Assembly (NCBI GenBank): GCA_941918925.1
Contig: OW799233.1
Location: forward strand, 125,326,833-125,390,832
Reading direction: 5' to 3'
From: Phyto melanocephala
Taxonomy: Eukaryota > Arthropoda > Insecta > Diptera > Rhinophoridae
Length of the DNA: 64,000 nt
The notes under the pieces were generated by a model. The model ran no database searches. It was not told the DNA's origin and saw only the letters and a list, made by a program, of their open reading frames with translations. Made by a program: the position numbers and the translations under genes. Position 1 is the first letter of the stretch; each line of letters starts with the position of its first letter. Positions 1 to 12,499 of the stretch are shown piece by piece.

Positions 1-1712
1 GACTTCTTTGGTTTTGATAGCGACGGTTTTGAAGATGCAATTGGTCATAGTGACATTATCAACAATAGCGACAGTAGTGGCGATGACAACGATGTAAATG
101 TTCGTCGCTCAGATCGTATAGCGGGTAGACCCCGTCGTAGATATAATTTGTGTGTTACGCAGACTGAAAATGACAACGAACAGAATGACCCAGAAACATT
201 TAATGAAGCTATTTTGTCTACAAATGCTGAGATATGGAAAACAGCCATGATTTCGGAAATGGAATCCTTAACAGCAAATAATACATGGTGTCTAACAGAT
301 CTGCCTAAAGGAAGAAAGCCCATAAATTGTAAGTGGGTATTTAAGACGAAATTCGACGCAAATGGTGATGAAATATGCCATAAGGCAAGGCTCGTTGTAA
401 AAGGTTGTAGTCAACAGAAAGGTATTGACTACGAGGAAACGTTTGCACCTGTTGTGCGTTACACATCATTACGTCTTTTATTTGCCCTAGCAGCAAAATA
501 TAATCTTGTAATTCATCAGTTAGACGCGAACTTCAAGAGCAAATATTTATGTTGCAGCCGGAAGGATTTGATGATGGTAGTGGTCGTGTGTGTCATTTAA
601 AGAAATCGCTATATGGTTTAAAGCAGTCAAGTCGTATCTGGAACGAAAAACTAAATAAGGCACTTTTGGATTTTGGGATGCAACGTAGCGAAGTAGACCA
701 GTGCGTGTACTATTGCATCAATAGTGGATTAATACTATATGTGGCCATTTATGTGGACGATGTCTTGATATTTTGCAATGAAATTGATGTAATTAATCGT
801 CTTAAACTTGATTTGGCAATGAAATTCAAAATGAAAGATCTGGGTGAAGCGTTTTCGGTTTTAGGTGTTCGGATAACTCGCGATAAAGAAAGCGGCAAAA
901 TCAAAATAGACCAATCAAGATACATAAAGGAAGTATTGAATCGTTTTTCTATGAGCGATTGCAAAGCGGTATCTACACCTATGGATATTGGTCAGAAATT
1001 TTCGTTTGAAATGTGCCCGACCGATGAATTTGAAAAACGTGAAATGGCAAAGGTCCCATATATGCAAGCTGTGGGATGTCTTCTATTTGCAGCGCAAATC
1101 ACAAGACCTGACATAAGTTTTGCCGTAAATTTACTAAGTCGATTCAATACAAATCCTGGTAAATCTCATTGGGCTGGAGTGAAACGAATAATGAGATACC
1201 TAAAGGGTACCATTGATAAAGGTCTGATATACGAATCAATTCCAAGTGATTTAGCTGGTTACTGTGATGCAGATTGGGCTGGGAATGTTGATGATAGGCG
1301 GTCAACAACAGGGTACCTATTTACGATGCAAAATGGTGCAGTATCTTGGTGTACTAGGCGACAACGAACGGTGGCACTTTCCTCAACCGAGGCGGAATAT
1401 ATGGCGATGGTCTCAGCAATGCAGGAATGTAAATGGTTACAGCGACTACAACGGGAACTTGTTCAAGACCCACAGCGGCCGATTATTTTGTATTGTGACA
1501 ATAAAAGTGCAATCTTTATAGCACAGAACAATTCATTCTCGAATAGGACTAAACATGTTGACCTCAAGGTGAAATTTGTTAGGGAGAAATTGGAGAATGG
1601 CGAGATTCTTTTAAGATATATTGATACTAGAAATATGGCAGCAGACTTCCTAACCAAGGCTGTTAGTGCGGAGAAAATAAATTTCTTTGGTGAAAAATCC
1701 GGTTTAGGATAA
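1..1712 (+). pseudogene. Copia pol fragment (RT-RNase H), frameshifted
   Basis: Reading is open from base 1 to about 525, then continues in another frame to the stop at 1710-1712. The first frame has the Copia RT start (WKTAM, then NCKWVFKTKF, KARLVVKG, ETFAPVVR). The second has MLQPEGF, KKSLYGLKQSSR, the catalytic YVDD box near 748-765 and the RNase H block SSTEAEYMA, ending with DNKSA and NRTKHVDLK. At about 515-545 the usual QLDVKTAFLNG segment is reduced to QLDANF and the frame shifts, so roughly ten residues around the first catalytic region are lost. Family assignment rests on motif order typical of Copia (RT and RNase H at the C-terminus). The disruption is direct from sequence. Confidence 0.9.
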
Positions 1713-1757
1713 TTTATTTTATAATTTATTGTATATAAATAATTTATTCAGGTCGAG

Positions 1758-1877
1758 TGTTGTGAATACTTGAATAAACTATTTATATTAAGTAATCGCT
1801 TGTTCTTATAACACTACAATATGTAACGAATTGTTTTCTTTTAATAAACTACTCTGTTTCAAACTTTCTTAACAACA
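1758..1877 (+). repeat. Probable short Copia 3' LTR
   Basis: The segment begins TGTTG and ends CAACA, the inverted ends expected of a Copia LTR. It follows a purine-rich tract (AGGTCGAG, 1750-1757) that could be the polypurine tract, and holds two AATAAA signals. At 120 bp it is unusually short for a Copia LTR. The 5' LTR is outside the window, so direct-repeat proof is missing. Confidence 0.5.
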
Positions 1878-1939
1878 AAAAAGCTTCAATTTGGTACAAG
1901 CATGACCGTCAAAGCTAATTTACCAAAGGAAAGAAAAAT

Positions 1940-2490
1940 TTTTGCAGTGAAGATTGGTTAGGTTAGGTTGAAAAGGAGGGGTATAAAAGCCCAAACCCAT
2001 GACAAGTATGCACTTATGCCCAGTTAGCATGTTGTGCGCTCCATATGGAAAACGGAATTCCCAAACAAAAACCATAAGCATAATTTCCCATAAATAACGG
2101 ACTAGTCCAAGAACCCAGTCCCCTCAATGTAACGCCTTATGGATCTCCAGTTCGAGTTCCCCAGGTATTCCAAGTTCGGCATAGTATCCACTGTAAAATT
2201 TTCGCGCCTAATATGTGATCTGTTAGACGGAAGTATTTGCTTCTATTTCGGCTTATGTCATATAATCCCATTCCAGTTTGGTCACCAATCTTTGAACCGT
2301 CTGTATAAAGATCGATTTCATGGGTGTTTCCCATCCTGATTATCTCATCCCATACTCCCTCTTCCGGTATTATGATGATGCAGTTAGTATTCTCATATCT
2401 CATCGGGATTTTATCACATGTTAATTCCGTAATATTTCCCATCGGTAAGATATCCGTTATTCTTTGGTATCTTATGTGAAGATACATCTG
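1940..2490 (-). mobile_element. LINE remnant with RNase H start
   Basis: On the minus strand, 2487-2137 encodes WDEIIRMGN then IDLYTDGSKIGDQTGMGLYD, the first catalytic block of a LINE-type RNase H, followed by SRNRSKYFRL. The frame then degenerates. The AT-rich downstream part ending near 1945 with repeated GGTTAG motifs looks like the element's 3' region. It differs from the RNase H of the LINE at 4555-7980. Confidence 0.6.
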
Positions 2491-3660
2491 TATTTTATAT
2501 TAGTTTGAATTAAAAGATCGTCAGTACAGATTTACAGAAAGTATTTAAGGTATCAGTATGAATGTATGTAAATTTCATTTCACAGAAAAATATTTGACCT
2601 TTTGGTTAATCAAAGCTACCATGAATAAATATGACTTGAGGGCGTACAATATATTTCTTGATTAAAAACTTGAGTAGAAGCAGAGTTTTAATTTAAGCGC
2701 ATACAACAACAACACTACAATGGTAATTTCGAAAAATTTAATTTCATTCGGAATAAAGAAAAGTGGAAAATATTTTACATCTACTGAAATTTTTTTAAAT
2801 ATCAGATATGACATTTTGCGTTTTGAGTGATGATATGTAACAAACACGCTAAAAAGTGTCAATTAAAATCGAGTGTATTTGAAAAATATGTATTTAGAGG
2901 GAAATTTTGGAATGAATACAAACAAACCATACCATCTTTTCTGTTACAAGTGGAATTGCAATGTTAATGATGTGATAATTCAGAACGACTTGATTCTACT
3001 CTAAATACAGAACACCAATTAAAACACCAAAACATCACACAAATGCACGTTAGTTAAGTATAAATGATATATTTGGTGTGCGGATATATTCATTTTGACG
3101 TTCCGTTTGTAACAAATCAAAATATCAATTTTAGTCCGCATTAAGTATATATTTTCTGAGACCTTGTTTTTATTTTAGAACGATTTAGCTTAGTCCGTCA
3201 AATTTTGCCAGATAATACATCAGGAATTCTTTGTATTGCAAATGTTCTAAATCGGTATATTAGGAAGAGAAAGTTAAAGCTTGTAAAACAAGAGTAGATA
3301 AAAAAATTAATTTTTTCATCGAATAAAATGCGGTTGTGTCTAAACGCATTGACGAAGAGCGATAAAATTTCGTAAATATATTTTCCGAGTAAAAAAAAGT
3401 ATAAATCTCTGAAAATTTCTTAAATGGATCAAAATGTACGAAAATTTATAGTGTCTTTTTCGATCTATTTAAAACGTAATAAAACTGACAAAATTATATG
3501 TACGAATTTGAAATTTTGCAGACAGTGTTTTTTGGTCAATAGATTTGTAATAACTGAAAATTAGGGTGACACGCACTTCCCATATAACGAGTTTCCTTAA
3601 ATTCATACAATTTCTCTATTAAACAAAGTTTTAAAAAAAAAATAAAGGAATATAAATTAA
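2491..3660. other. No gene seen; AT-rich, one partial MITE
   Basis: AT-rich sequence without a supported coding region. Bases about 2695-2755 resemble one half of the CATTCCGAGTGAA palindromic MITE found at 47039-47162 (shared ACAACACTACAATGG and a diverged TTTCATTCGGAAT end). Confidence 0.5.
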
Positions 3661-4152
3661 CTAGCTAATACCCGCTGTGCTTCACCACCCCAAATTTTAG
3701 TATCTAATTTATATGGTAGGTGCCACGCCCACTATTGATAATGCACCCATTTCTTGCCTAAATGTTAATTTGGATGTCAAAGTTTTACTACTATAATCGA
3801 TATCGTTTTCTAAATGTACGAATTTTAGTATTAATTCATGTGGCCACGCCTACTATTGCAAGTACGCCCATTTTTTACCCAAATGTTCGTGTGTATGTCA
3901 AAGTTTACCGTACGTAATTTGAAGACTCTAGCTGCATTAACTTTCGTGATATACATATAATATTTAATACTTATTCTTTAATAGGGCGTGTCAACCCGCC
4001 CACTTACAATTTCAAACCAAGGTATAGCCTATAGTTCCTTCCAGGCATACAGAAAGATTCTGTGAAAATTTCAAGGAAATCGGTCCAGCCGTTTAACCGT
4101 CTATAAAGCACAAACAAACATACAAACACACATTGATTTTTATATATATAGA
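3661..4152 (-). mobile_element. Helitron-like element, copy A
   Basis: Read on the minus strand it begins A|TCTATATATATAAAAATC and ends GGTATTAGCTAG|T: a 5' TC, a 3' CTAG and an A|T target, the Helitron signature. Internally it carries GTGGGCG and GCCACGCCCAC motifs and the 'GGCTGGACCGATTT' segment shared with the other copies here. No Rep/helicase is present, so it is non-autonomous. Confidence 0.75.
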
Positions 4153-4554
4153 TAAAATATTTTTGTTAAGTTCATTAGCAGAAACTACTACGATACGCCT
4201 AATGCCCACTTCACATATTCTACTAGCAATTAAATTATAATCTCATAAAAGTGACAGAACTATGGATATTATGATGAGGTTTAAAAGTGGAAGGTATCAT
4301 GCCCACACAAAGCTAATATTTTTTAGCTACATCTGACTACCAAATTATACTCTTCGATTTCCGTAAAAATACATTGTAGTAAAAACGTGTGAGTAGTATC
4401 ACTCCTAATGTATAAATACTTAAGATTTTATTATAATTCTTAATTTAAAAAAATAAATTAATAGCAAATCGAAGTAACATAAAGAAAGGTTTACATATTT
4501 TTGAATAGGGAAATTATTCCATAGTCATTACTGTTAATAACAAAATAGTAGGTA
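4153..4554. other. No gene seen
   Basis: AT-rich spacer between the Helitron-like element and the 3' end of the LINE. Nothing coding or structured recognised. Confidence 0.5.
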
Positions 4555-7500
4555 GGTAGGTAGGTAAGTAAGGCCGGCGTGAAGTAACCTTCACACCCTC
4601 ACCCAGAGACCAATACGGTCCATTGTGATGCCTTAAAGTAATAAGAGATAGAGGAGAGAAGAAGAGAAGGGGGAAGAAAGAAAGAAGACAGAAAAAAGGT
4701 GAGAAGTGGACAACAAACTAAAGCCAAAAAAGAGAGCCAAAACCCTACAAACGACCCATTCCCGGTCTCAAGTCACGAAGCCAGGTCATTCCCATTACGA
4801 ATCCTATCAGATTCTCGAGTCCACAGCTCGAGACATCACCCAATTCGCGGAGAAATCTACTACCTAGCCATCTCAATCTGCCAATTTGCAGTCTGGGACA
4901 TTGGCACAGAATGTGCTCAACTGACTCCAACTCCTCCGGATCCTCACACAGTCTACACATATCCGAGAGGCTCCGCCCCATTCTTACCGCCACCCTACCC
5001 AACATGCAGTGGCCCGTAATAATCCCTATCATGGTCCTCACGCAGACCCTATCCCTGACCAGAAGCAAATCCGAATCAGATTTGCTGAGTATCGGCCACA
5101 GCGTCCGTGATACTCTGCAATCCGTTCGGTTATTCCAGTCCCGATTAGTCTCGCCCAGAACCCATTCCCTTATCCTACCGAAATAGAAACCTAATGGAGG
5201 CCTAACCGCCTCCATCCTATCAGGATCCACTATTACCGAGCCCAGTCTCGCCAACTCATCAGCTATCTCATTCCCGCCAATGTTTGAGTGACCTGGCACC
5301 CAGCATAGTCTCAACCTGTACTCCATCAAGATCTCCCGTAGAGCTCTCCTACAGTCATCAACCAGACCGGAATTCACATGATAGCCCCTCACGGCACTAA
5401 GAGCCGCCTGGCTATCCACATATATAGTGACCTCCGAGCCCGCGTTGATGTTACCCCTAACCAGTTCCACGGCCTTCATGATCCCTAGAACCTCTGCCTG
5501 AAACACACTACAGTCGTCAGGGAGTCTATATGTTTTCCTGATATCCAGATCCTCAATATAGACCCCCGCACCAGTGCCACCCATCTTCGAGCCATCAGTA
5601 AAGACAGCAACGCCACCAAACAGTCTGCTCTTGCCCACCCAGTCCCCTCTAACTGGCATGACCACTCTTGGCAGACTCCCAAAATCGACCCTAGCACCCA
5701 CATAGTCTGTGGAGCCGGGCAAACCCAGGCAAAAACCCCCTCCACTAATTTCACCCAAGATCCGTGAATGACCCTGCCTGAAATTCCCCAACAATCCTAA
5801 CTCCCTCAGTCTAAGAATGCCCCTGGCTGCCATTCCCCTTACATACTGCTCAATAGGCAGAAAGTGAAGAATAACATCCAGGGCAGCCTGAGGAGTACTT
5901 CTCATGGCACCTGTTATGCCGATCGAGACACACCTCTGAGCCTTAGACAGAAGGTTCCTACGACTAGCAAGCCCCAATGCCTCCCACCAAACACAGCATC
6001 CATATGTAAGAATTGGTCTGACCACCGAAGTATAAAGCCATCCCACCACTGACGGCCGAAGTCCCCAACTCCTACCTATCGATGATCTGCAAGCATAGTA
6101 GGCATTGAGACCCCTTTTCAGCCTTTCCTGAATGTTTCTCCCCAGGACAGCTTGCTGTCCAGAAAAACTCCCAAATACTTAGCACTATCAGATAGTCTAA
6201 GCTCTACACCTCCTAACACCGGTAGTTTCAATCCCACCACCTTATATCTCCTAGTAAAAAGAACCAACTCCGTCTTTCCCGGATTGACTCCCAAACCCTT
6301 ATCAGTAGCCCAAGATGACAGATCGTCCAACGCCCTTTGCATGACTTCGCCAATTGTCGGCAGAAACTTGCCCGATACCAATAAAACTACATCATCCGCG
6401 TAGGCCACGACCCTCTGTCCTATCCTGTCAAAGTGCCTTAACACAACATTGACAGCCAAAAGCCATAATAAGGGAGATAATACCCCCCCTTGTGGGGTTC
6501 CTCTGGTCACCAGTTTCCTTAGGTGTTCGTTTCCCCAGTCCGAATGAATAACTCTGCCTCTGAGCATCAGGGTTATCCATTCCACCAAGAATGACGGAAC
6601 CCCTAGATCAACCAGTGTCTGTCCTATAGCCTCTATTCTCAAATTATTAAAGGCGCCCTCTATATCCAGGAATGCCGCTAGGGTGTATTCCCTGTTCAGC
6701 AACCCTTTCTCAATGCAGCCAACCACATCATGCAGCGCACTTTCGACAGACCTACCCCTACGATAGGCATGTTGAGCGCTGCTGATTACGCCAGAATCAA
6801 ACCTAGCCCTTAAATGTAGATCAATCAGTCTTTCCAAGGTCTTCAAAAGAAAAGACGAAAGAATAATTGGTCTAAAGTCCCTGGGTTTCGAGTGACCAGT
6901 CCTACCCGATTTGGGTATAAAGATAACCCTGACCTCCCTCCACCCCCTAGGAACATAACCATTCAACACACAAGTCCTAAATAGTTCAACCAGCAGCAGG
7001 AGCGATGAGCCCTGAATATTCTGTAACATTGCCGGAAAAATACCATCCGGCCCTGCCGATCTGTAAGGCCCAAAAGTATTAACCGCCCATGTCACCTTAT
7101 CCAAGGTTATCATATCCCACACCGCCTCCCTGACTTCAGATCCTGAGTGTAGACCCAGGAAACGTTCATCACCCAACAATCCTACTGCCCCAGGGTTAAC
7201 ACATCCCGGGAAGTGAGTCTCCATTAGCAATTCGAGGGTTTCAGAGCTGGATTCTGTCCACGAATCATCCGGTCTCTGAATAAATCCAGGGACTGCAGGG
7301 TCCTTAGATAAGATCCGTCTAAACCTGGATAATTCATTTACAGAATCCACTGACTCGCTAAACCTAATCCACGAGTCCCTTTTCGCCCTTCTGATGTCCC
7401 CCTTATATCTATTATAACCTAGTCTATAGTTATTCCAATCAACTTCCCTACGCGTATACTTCGCCCTATTGAACAGCCTTCTGACAGTGGCTCGCTGAGC

Positions 7501-7980
7501 CCCTAGCTCCGCCGTCCACCATCGGCTGCATGCGTTTGCCCGGAAAGTTCAGGGGGCAAGATCGCTCAAAGCTATCAGTCAAAACCCCCGTGAAGGTGTT
7601 CACGAAGCGCTCCACACCTGACGGGGACGACTCCAATTCACGCATAACCCTAAGATTATCCTCCACTAGTCCCGAAAAAGAGACCCAATCCGTCCTTCTC
7701 GGATTCCTATACGGACGCCTTTTCGACCCTTCAAAGACAAGACTAAAGGATAGACGACTGTGATCAGAGAAGGAACAACCTAAATCTACCCTCCAATCCT
7801 CTACTAAATCCCTATGGTTCGTCAGCGTTATATCTATTACTGCCTCCCTATCCCTAGTTCTGAATGTTGGCGTATTCCCCCTATTACAGATATAGAGATT
7901 ATTAGCAATAATAAAATCAAACGCAGACTCACCTCTTTTGTTGATGTCGGCACTACCCCATTGGGTATGGTGATAATAGT
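4555..7980 (-). mobile_element. RNase H-bearing non-LTR retrotransposon, 5'-truncated
   Basis: A LINE in antisense orientation, about 3.4 kb, far less AT-rich than its surroundings. Order on the minus strand: C-terminal half of the APE-type endonuclease (7978-7680), RT (7350-6118), RNase H and a C-terminal CCHC-like knuckle (6049-4745), then a 190-bp 3' UTR ending in GGCCTTAC plus a (TACC)n tail at 4555-4570. It is truncated inside the endonuclease at about 7980. RT-RNase H order and motifs suggest the LOA/I group. I could not define a target-site duplication. Confidence 0.9.
4745..7978 (-). pseudogene. LINE ORF2: endonuclease (partial)-RT-RNase H
   Basis: In minus-strand order: endonuclease with HHTQWGSADINKRG and, further on, SDHSRLSF (C-terminal catalytic SDH). 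Then a linker; RT with RPIILSSFLLKTLERLID, FLDIEGAFNN, RGTPQGGVLSPLL and the catalytic AYADD; RNase H with FTDGSK, VDSQAALSAV and GGNEIADELA; and a CRLC...H...CQC zinc-knuckle-like end. Two single-base-type frameshifts break it. One at about 7530-7550 shifts the endonuclease frame from the one continuing RWWTAELGAQRA. The other at about 6125-6150 follows SKLSWGE, where the restored frame reads NIQERLKRGLNAYYACRSS. The copy is therefore incapable of producing a full ORF2, but it is otherwise well preserved and probably fairly young. Confidence 0.9.
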
Positions 7981-9029
7981 AAATTTTATTTATTTATTTT
8001 TGTGGTTTAAAAGTAAATAATAGTTGATGGTGGGTATCATCACAGCCAAAAATATTGCTCTTACTTTTTATTGGACAAGCCCTTTATTTTAATACCAATA
8101 TTAAAGAGAGTACATTTTTCAATTCTAGTTATGACCCATTCGAATATAAAATTTATTGTATGCCATTTTGTAGTGATGGCCATCATGTATTTAAAATCCT
8201 TGACTACAAATAGAAAAGTCCTAATTCGTATTTTTTACGAAACTTAATCGACATACAAATTTAACGCAATAGTATCAAAAACAAAAGTTTTACTGGTAAT
8301 TTTACAGAAGAAATAACATTATGACAATACAGTTTCTATTGCGTTTTTACTTTCTACTGTAAACTTACATTTATTTAAGTTAGGGCATTTATGCTTACCA
8401 CAGGTGAATAGTATGTTATTCATATTTTTTGGACTAAGAAATATTCTAAAGTAAATTCAGTTTGTATGGATCGAATGACCGTATTTTAGTGATTTTGACT
8501 AGACGAAACTGCATTTATTGGTGTAACTATACCATTCTGGGGGTCCAAATAGTGCAAGAAAAAAATTTAAATCCTAATTACTATTTTCAGCAGAATAATA
8601 ATACTAGACCAAGGGGAAATTAAATGATTATGGAATTCGACCGAACACTTAATGGATCATTTATACAAATGGACGACATATTTAAATGTTGAAAAATTGA
8701 TTTAAAGAGTGACTTAAACTTTAACTAGTAGTCACAAAAAAATAAAATATATATTATAATAATCCGACTACTAGAGCAATTAGATAAAGAAGCAAGATAT
8801 TAATGCCATATATTTTTAAGACGTACACTTGCGTTCTTCGGAATGGTTTTTTAGTGATTTACCCTTTTTTATTACAGTATAATGCGTTATAAACTCTTTG
8901 TCAATTCCGTAAACAATTTTAAAATCTTGCAACAAATACCATTTGTTTTATTAATTTTACATTTATACATAAAAAATATCGTTAAATGCTATTGTAATTT
9001 TAATAAATCCTAAAGAATCGAATTTGTTT
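7981..9029. other. No gene; fragment of DINE-like subfamily 2 and Srp14 3' flank
   Basis: Bases about 8050-8250 contain ACAAGCCCTTTATTTTAATACC and GGCCATCATG, pieces shared with the second DINE-like subfamily (see 58715-60460). The rest is AT-rich and includes the likely 3' UTR of Srp14. Confidence 0.45.
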
Positions 9030-9948
9030 TTAACCTTTTGTGGCTTTTGCTTTACTTTTAACCTTTTTAACGCGTTTTAAACCATCCATGCTACTTTTCA
9101 TAAATTGTGAATACATAGTCATCATTTTGGGAACATCTTCATGTTTTACCACGGTGGATATCTTTATACATTTAATAAAATTATTGTATTAAACAAAATG
9201 AAAAGAAGCAATTTGATTACCTTTTTCGATTTTGAATGAGCTCTTATTAGACACATGTATTCTTCAGGGTCGGGTAGTTGAGGTCTTCCTTCGCGAGGCT
9301 TCGGTTTGTCATGTCCATTATCTAAAATCAGTTTGTAAAATCTTTAAAATGAAATACATATCGTTGGTCACAGGTGGAAAGGCCCAAAATCACAATTGTA
9401 ACTTTACAAGAGAATTAAAAAACGCAATAGAAACTGTATTACCATAATGTGATTTCTTTTGTAAAATTGCTTGTAAAACTTTTATTTTTGGTACTATTGC
9501 ATTACATTTTCTGTCGATGTGTATTTAAGTGGTGATATGTATGAAATTCAAAAAAAAACCCATTTCGTAAAAAATACAATTTAGGGCCTTTCTATCTGTG
9601 ATCATAGATATGCGCTTTTCGTAAAGTTTCAAAAAGGTAAATAGAAGAAATTGATTTTTTTTCGATCTTTTTGCAACAATAATTTTTTTTTATTACAGAA
9701 AGTTTATTTCTAATTATTAGACCATATTTATGGGTTAATACGTTTCCCAATTGGATGGTTCATTTTAAGTTATTAGTTTCTATATGTACTTACATCTTTT
9801 AAACGTGACAGTGAATGAAGAGTCAAGTTTTGCAGAATTGGCTAGCTTTTGCAATCTCACTATAAACTGAAATTAATAATAGTTATAAAATTGAAATTTA
9901 TTTAAACAAAAAAGCGAAATTTACCGAAGAATTATCAAGTAAAACCAT
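9030..9948 (-). CDS. Srp14: Signal recognition particle 14 kDa protein, four coding exons
   Basis: SRP14 forms the Alu-domain heterodimer with SRP9 that arrests elongation during ER targeting. Coding exons on the minus strand are 9948-9925, 9866-9794, 9321-9221 and 9161-9030, all with GT-AG borders (donors GTAAAT, GTAAGT, GTAATC). Joined they give about 109 residues. The start is MVLLDNSS; the middle reads LQKLANSAKLDSSFTVTFKR then YNGHDKPKPREG, PDPEEYMCLIRA and SKSKK; the end reads ISTVV, MDGLKR and a lysine-rich tail. These match the SRP14 family (MVLL start, TxKxYDG-like strand, PDPxEYxCLxRA, K-K-ISTVV, MDGLKK, basic C-terminus) and its usual length of about 110. The frame is intact across every junction. 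No single exon is long enough to stand out as an ORF. It is divergent from Rpt2, but about 3.3 kb of repeats now separate the two. Confidence 0.93.
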
Positions 9949-10289
9949 TTTTTAAGTTTTTAAGTGTTGGCAGATTCCTTTTCCAACAGAAGAAAAGAAA
10001 TGTGTGGAAATGTCAAACATAGTCAAAAACAACAAACACTCCAACAACGTTGCCAGAAAATTTAATTTATCAAAGAGTAGCCATATTTTGAATATTTTTA
10101 GCTTGTCTTACGTAGTCACAGGATATATTTATAATAACATCATGGTGTAATCCCCAGTAATAACAGAATCAAAAACTGTATTATCATAATGAAACTTCTT
10201 TTGTAACTTTTTTTTTTAATTCTATTGCATTAAATTTTGATGTCAAGTTGTATATGCGTGAAATGTTAAATAAAAATATGTCAGAATGC

Positions 10290-10975
10290 TACATTCGACA
10301 GTGCCGAAACTGATAATACCCTTCACCATCTTATATGTAGATATAGTGACCACCTCGTAGCTTACCGTAGATATTATTTTGCTTCATTATTTTTAATGAC
10401 AATTTTTATTTTGAATTTTTACATAGTTAGTTGTATTCTACTAGTCAAGCCCTTTCATTTTATACGCATATTGATGGGATTGCAAAAAAATACTGTCCGC
10501 CATTTTGTTGAGAGCGCCATCTTGGATTTTAACTTTTTCGTAGTTTACTTTATTCTATTAATCAAGTCCTTTATTTGATACCCATATTGTTTGAGTTAAA
10601 GCAGCATAGCCATAATTACTATTTTTGACTCCTATATCTTTCATTTTATTTCAGAAAAAAAAAAAATTTAATTTTTATGTTCACGTTCACGTTTGATACC
10701 AATATTGAGGGGGTTGAAATGGGTACATTTTTATTTACTAGATTTGAATGTGTTGGACATAATGGTTTTATTTTGCTAGGCAATCCCTTTCTCTTGATAC
10801 CCATATAGTTCCTCTCTGTTGTCCAAAAGCCGAAAAATCGATTTTTGCTTGAAAATTTTAGGAAAAACACCGAAGCTTTAGTATTTTTTTGCTTATATAG
10901 AAATAAATAATAAATATCGTTCTTATCCATGGAGTTTTCAAGAGTCGTAAACATTTTTAAACATCAAACTTAATA
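10290..10975 (-). mobile_element. DINE-1-like element, subfamily 2 copy
   Basis: Begins GTGCCGAAACTGATAATACC CTTCACC and contains the subfamily markers 'AGTCAAGCCCTTTCATTT', 'CGCCATTTTGTTG' and 'GGGGGTTGAAATGGGTACA'. Non-coding. The subfamily 1 palindrome begins immediately beside its right edge. Confidence 0.6.
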
Positions 10976-10978
10976 AAA

Positions 10979-11615
10979 AACAAGTAAAAGTTCTATATTC
11001 GGCCGTGTCGAATCTTATATACCCTTCACAACGTGTAGTCATGCAATAACAGTAGTTTGTGTCACCATTCATCCCATATGAAATATAAAAAAAAATATAA
11101 AAAAAACATTAAAAAAAAATAATAATAAAAATATAAATAATATATTAAATAAAAAATAAAAAATAAAAACATATAAAAAAAAAATTTAAAAAAAATTAAA
11201 AAAAAAATTTTTTTGGCTCAGCTGCGATTCGATGCAACGTTTTCTCTAACCAGTATACACGTTTGTATGTATGTATGTTGTTGTTGTAATGTTGTTTTTG
11301 TGAAAAAAATATCGAGGTGGTCGGGGGTTTTTGCTCATATCTCAGTTGTTTATGTACCAATGTTTCTGATTTTCAATACCGTTCTACTCCCGAATATTTC
11401 TGATATTTTAATACCTCACCCGGGTCCGAGCGATGTCGGGGGTCTTCAAAAAGTTGATTTCAACATACACACGGACAGACGGTCAGACGGACAGACTGAC
11501 AGAGCTTAATCGACTCCCCTATTCATAAGCTTTCAGAAAATATATACTTTATGGGGTCGGAAATGAAAATTGTAGAAATTTCACACGGCATGACAAACCT
11601 ATATATACCCTTTTT
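10979..11615 (-). mobile_element. DINE-1/Helentron-like element, subfamily 1 copy a (interrupted)
   Basis: Starts AACAAGTAAAAG followed by the hairpin TTCGGCCGTGTCGAA, and carries the CCCCATAAAGTATATATTTT core and the GTCTGTCCGTCTGACC tract in reverse. Its last 22 bp are missing here but are found at 12500-12521, beyond copy b, so copy b inserted into it. The conserved core resembles Drosophila DINE-1/INE-1 (recalled, not searched). Confidence 0.75.
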
Positions 11616-12499
11616 ATACCCTTCACACAGTGAAAAAGGGTATATATAGGTTTGTCATTCCGTGTGAAATTTCTACAATTTTGATTTCCGACCCCATAAA
11701 GTATATATTTTCTGAAAGCTTATAAATAGGGGAGGCGATTAAGCCCTGTCAGTCTGTCCGTCTGACCGTCTGTCCGTGTGTATGTTGAAATCAACTTTTT
11801 GAAGCCCTTCGACATCGCTTGGACTCGGGTGAGGTATTAAAATATCAGAAATATTCGGGAGTAGATCGGTATTGAAAATCAGAAACATCGGTACATAAAC
11901 AACTGAGATATGAGCAAAAACCCACGACCACCTCGATTTTTTTTCACAAAAACAGCATTACAACAACAACATACATACATACAAACGTGTATACTGGTTA
12001 GAAAAAACGTGGGATCGAATCCCAGCTGAGGCAAAAAAAATTTTTTTTATTTTTTTTATATTTTTTTTTTAATTTTTTTTTTTTTATTTTTTTTTTATTT
12101 TTTATTTAATATATTATTTATATTTTTATTATTATTTTTTTTTTATTTTTTTTTTCAAATATTTTTTTTTTGTTTTATATTTATTATATATATTTTAATT
12201 ATTTAAAAAATTTTTTTTTTTTAATTTTTTTTTTTAATTTTTTTTTTTAATTTTTTTTTTTAAATTTTTTTTTTAAATTTTTTTTTAAAATTTTTTTTTT
12301 ATTTTTTTTTTAATTTTTTTTTTAACATATATACGTAAATTTATAATTTTCCAATGGGATGTTTTTATATATGTATGTTTTTTATATGTATGTACGTATA
12401 TCATATGGAATGGTGATACAAACTACTGTTATTGCATGATTACACGTTGTGAAGGGTATATAAGATTCGGCACGGCCGAATATAGCACTTTTACTTGTT
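11611..12499 (+). mobile_element. DINE-1/Helentron-like element, subfamily 1 copy b
   Basis: Runs from TTTTTATACCCTTCACACAG (a 5' hairpin pairing with AAAAGGGTAT) to GGCACGGCCGAATATAGCAC and TTACTTGTT. With copy a it forms a palindrome spanning 10979-12499. Bases about 12030-12330 are almost pure T runs, matched by A runs at 11085-11205 in the left arm. Confidence 0.75.

Larger units (their letters stand above)
1..1877 (+). mobile_element. Ty1/copia-type LTR retrotransposon, 3' part
   Basis: The 3' portion of a Copia-superfamily element that runs off the left edge. It contains the end of the integrase-RT linker, reverse transcriptase, RNase H and a probable 3' LTR. Gag, protease and most of the integrase would lie to the left. 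The coding part carries a frameshifting deletion near base 520, so this copy is dead. Confidence 0.9.

Noticed and set aside
5485..5754. Extra minus-strand frame of 89 aa
   Set aside because: Overlaps the LINE RNase H domain in another frame.
4555..7980. Target-site duplication of the LINE
   Set aside because: Flanks are both AT-rich with only short chance matches; no convincing duplication.
9232..9447. Plus-strand 71-aa reading frame
   Set aside because: Antisense to Srp14 exon 3 and its flanking intron.
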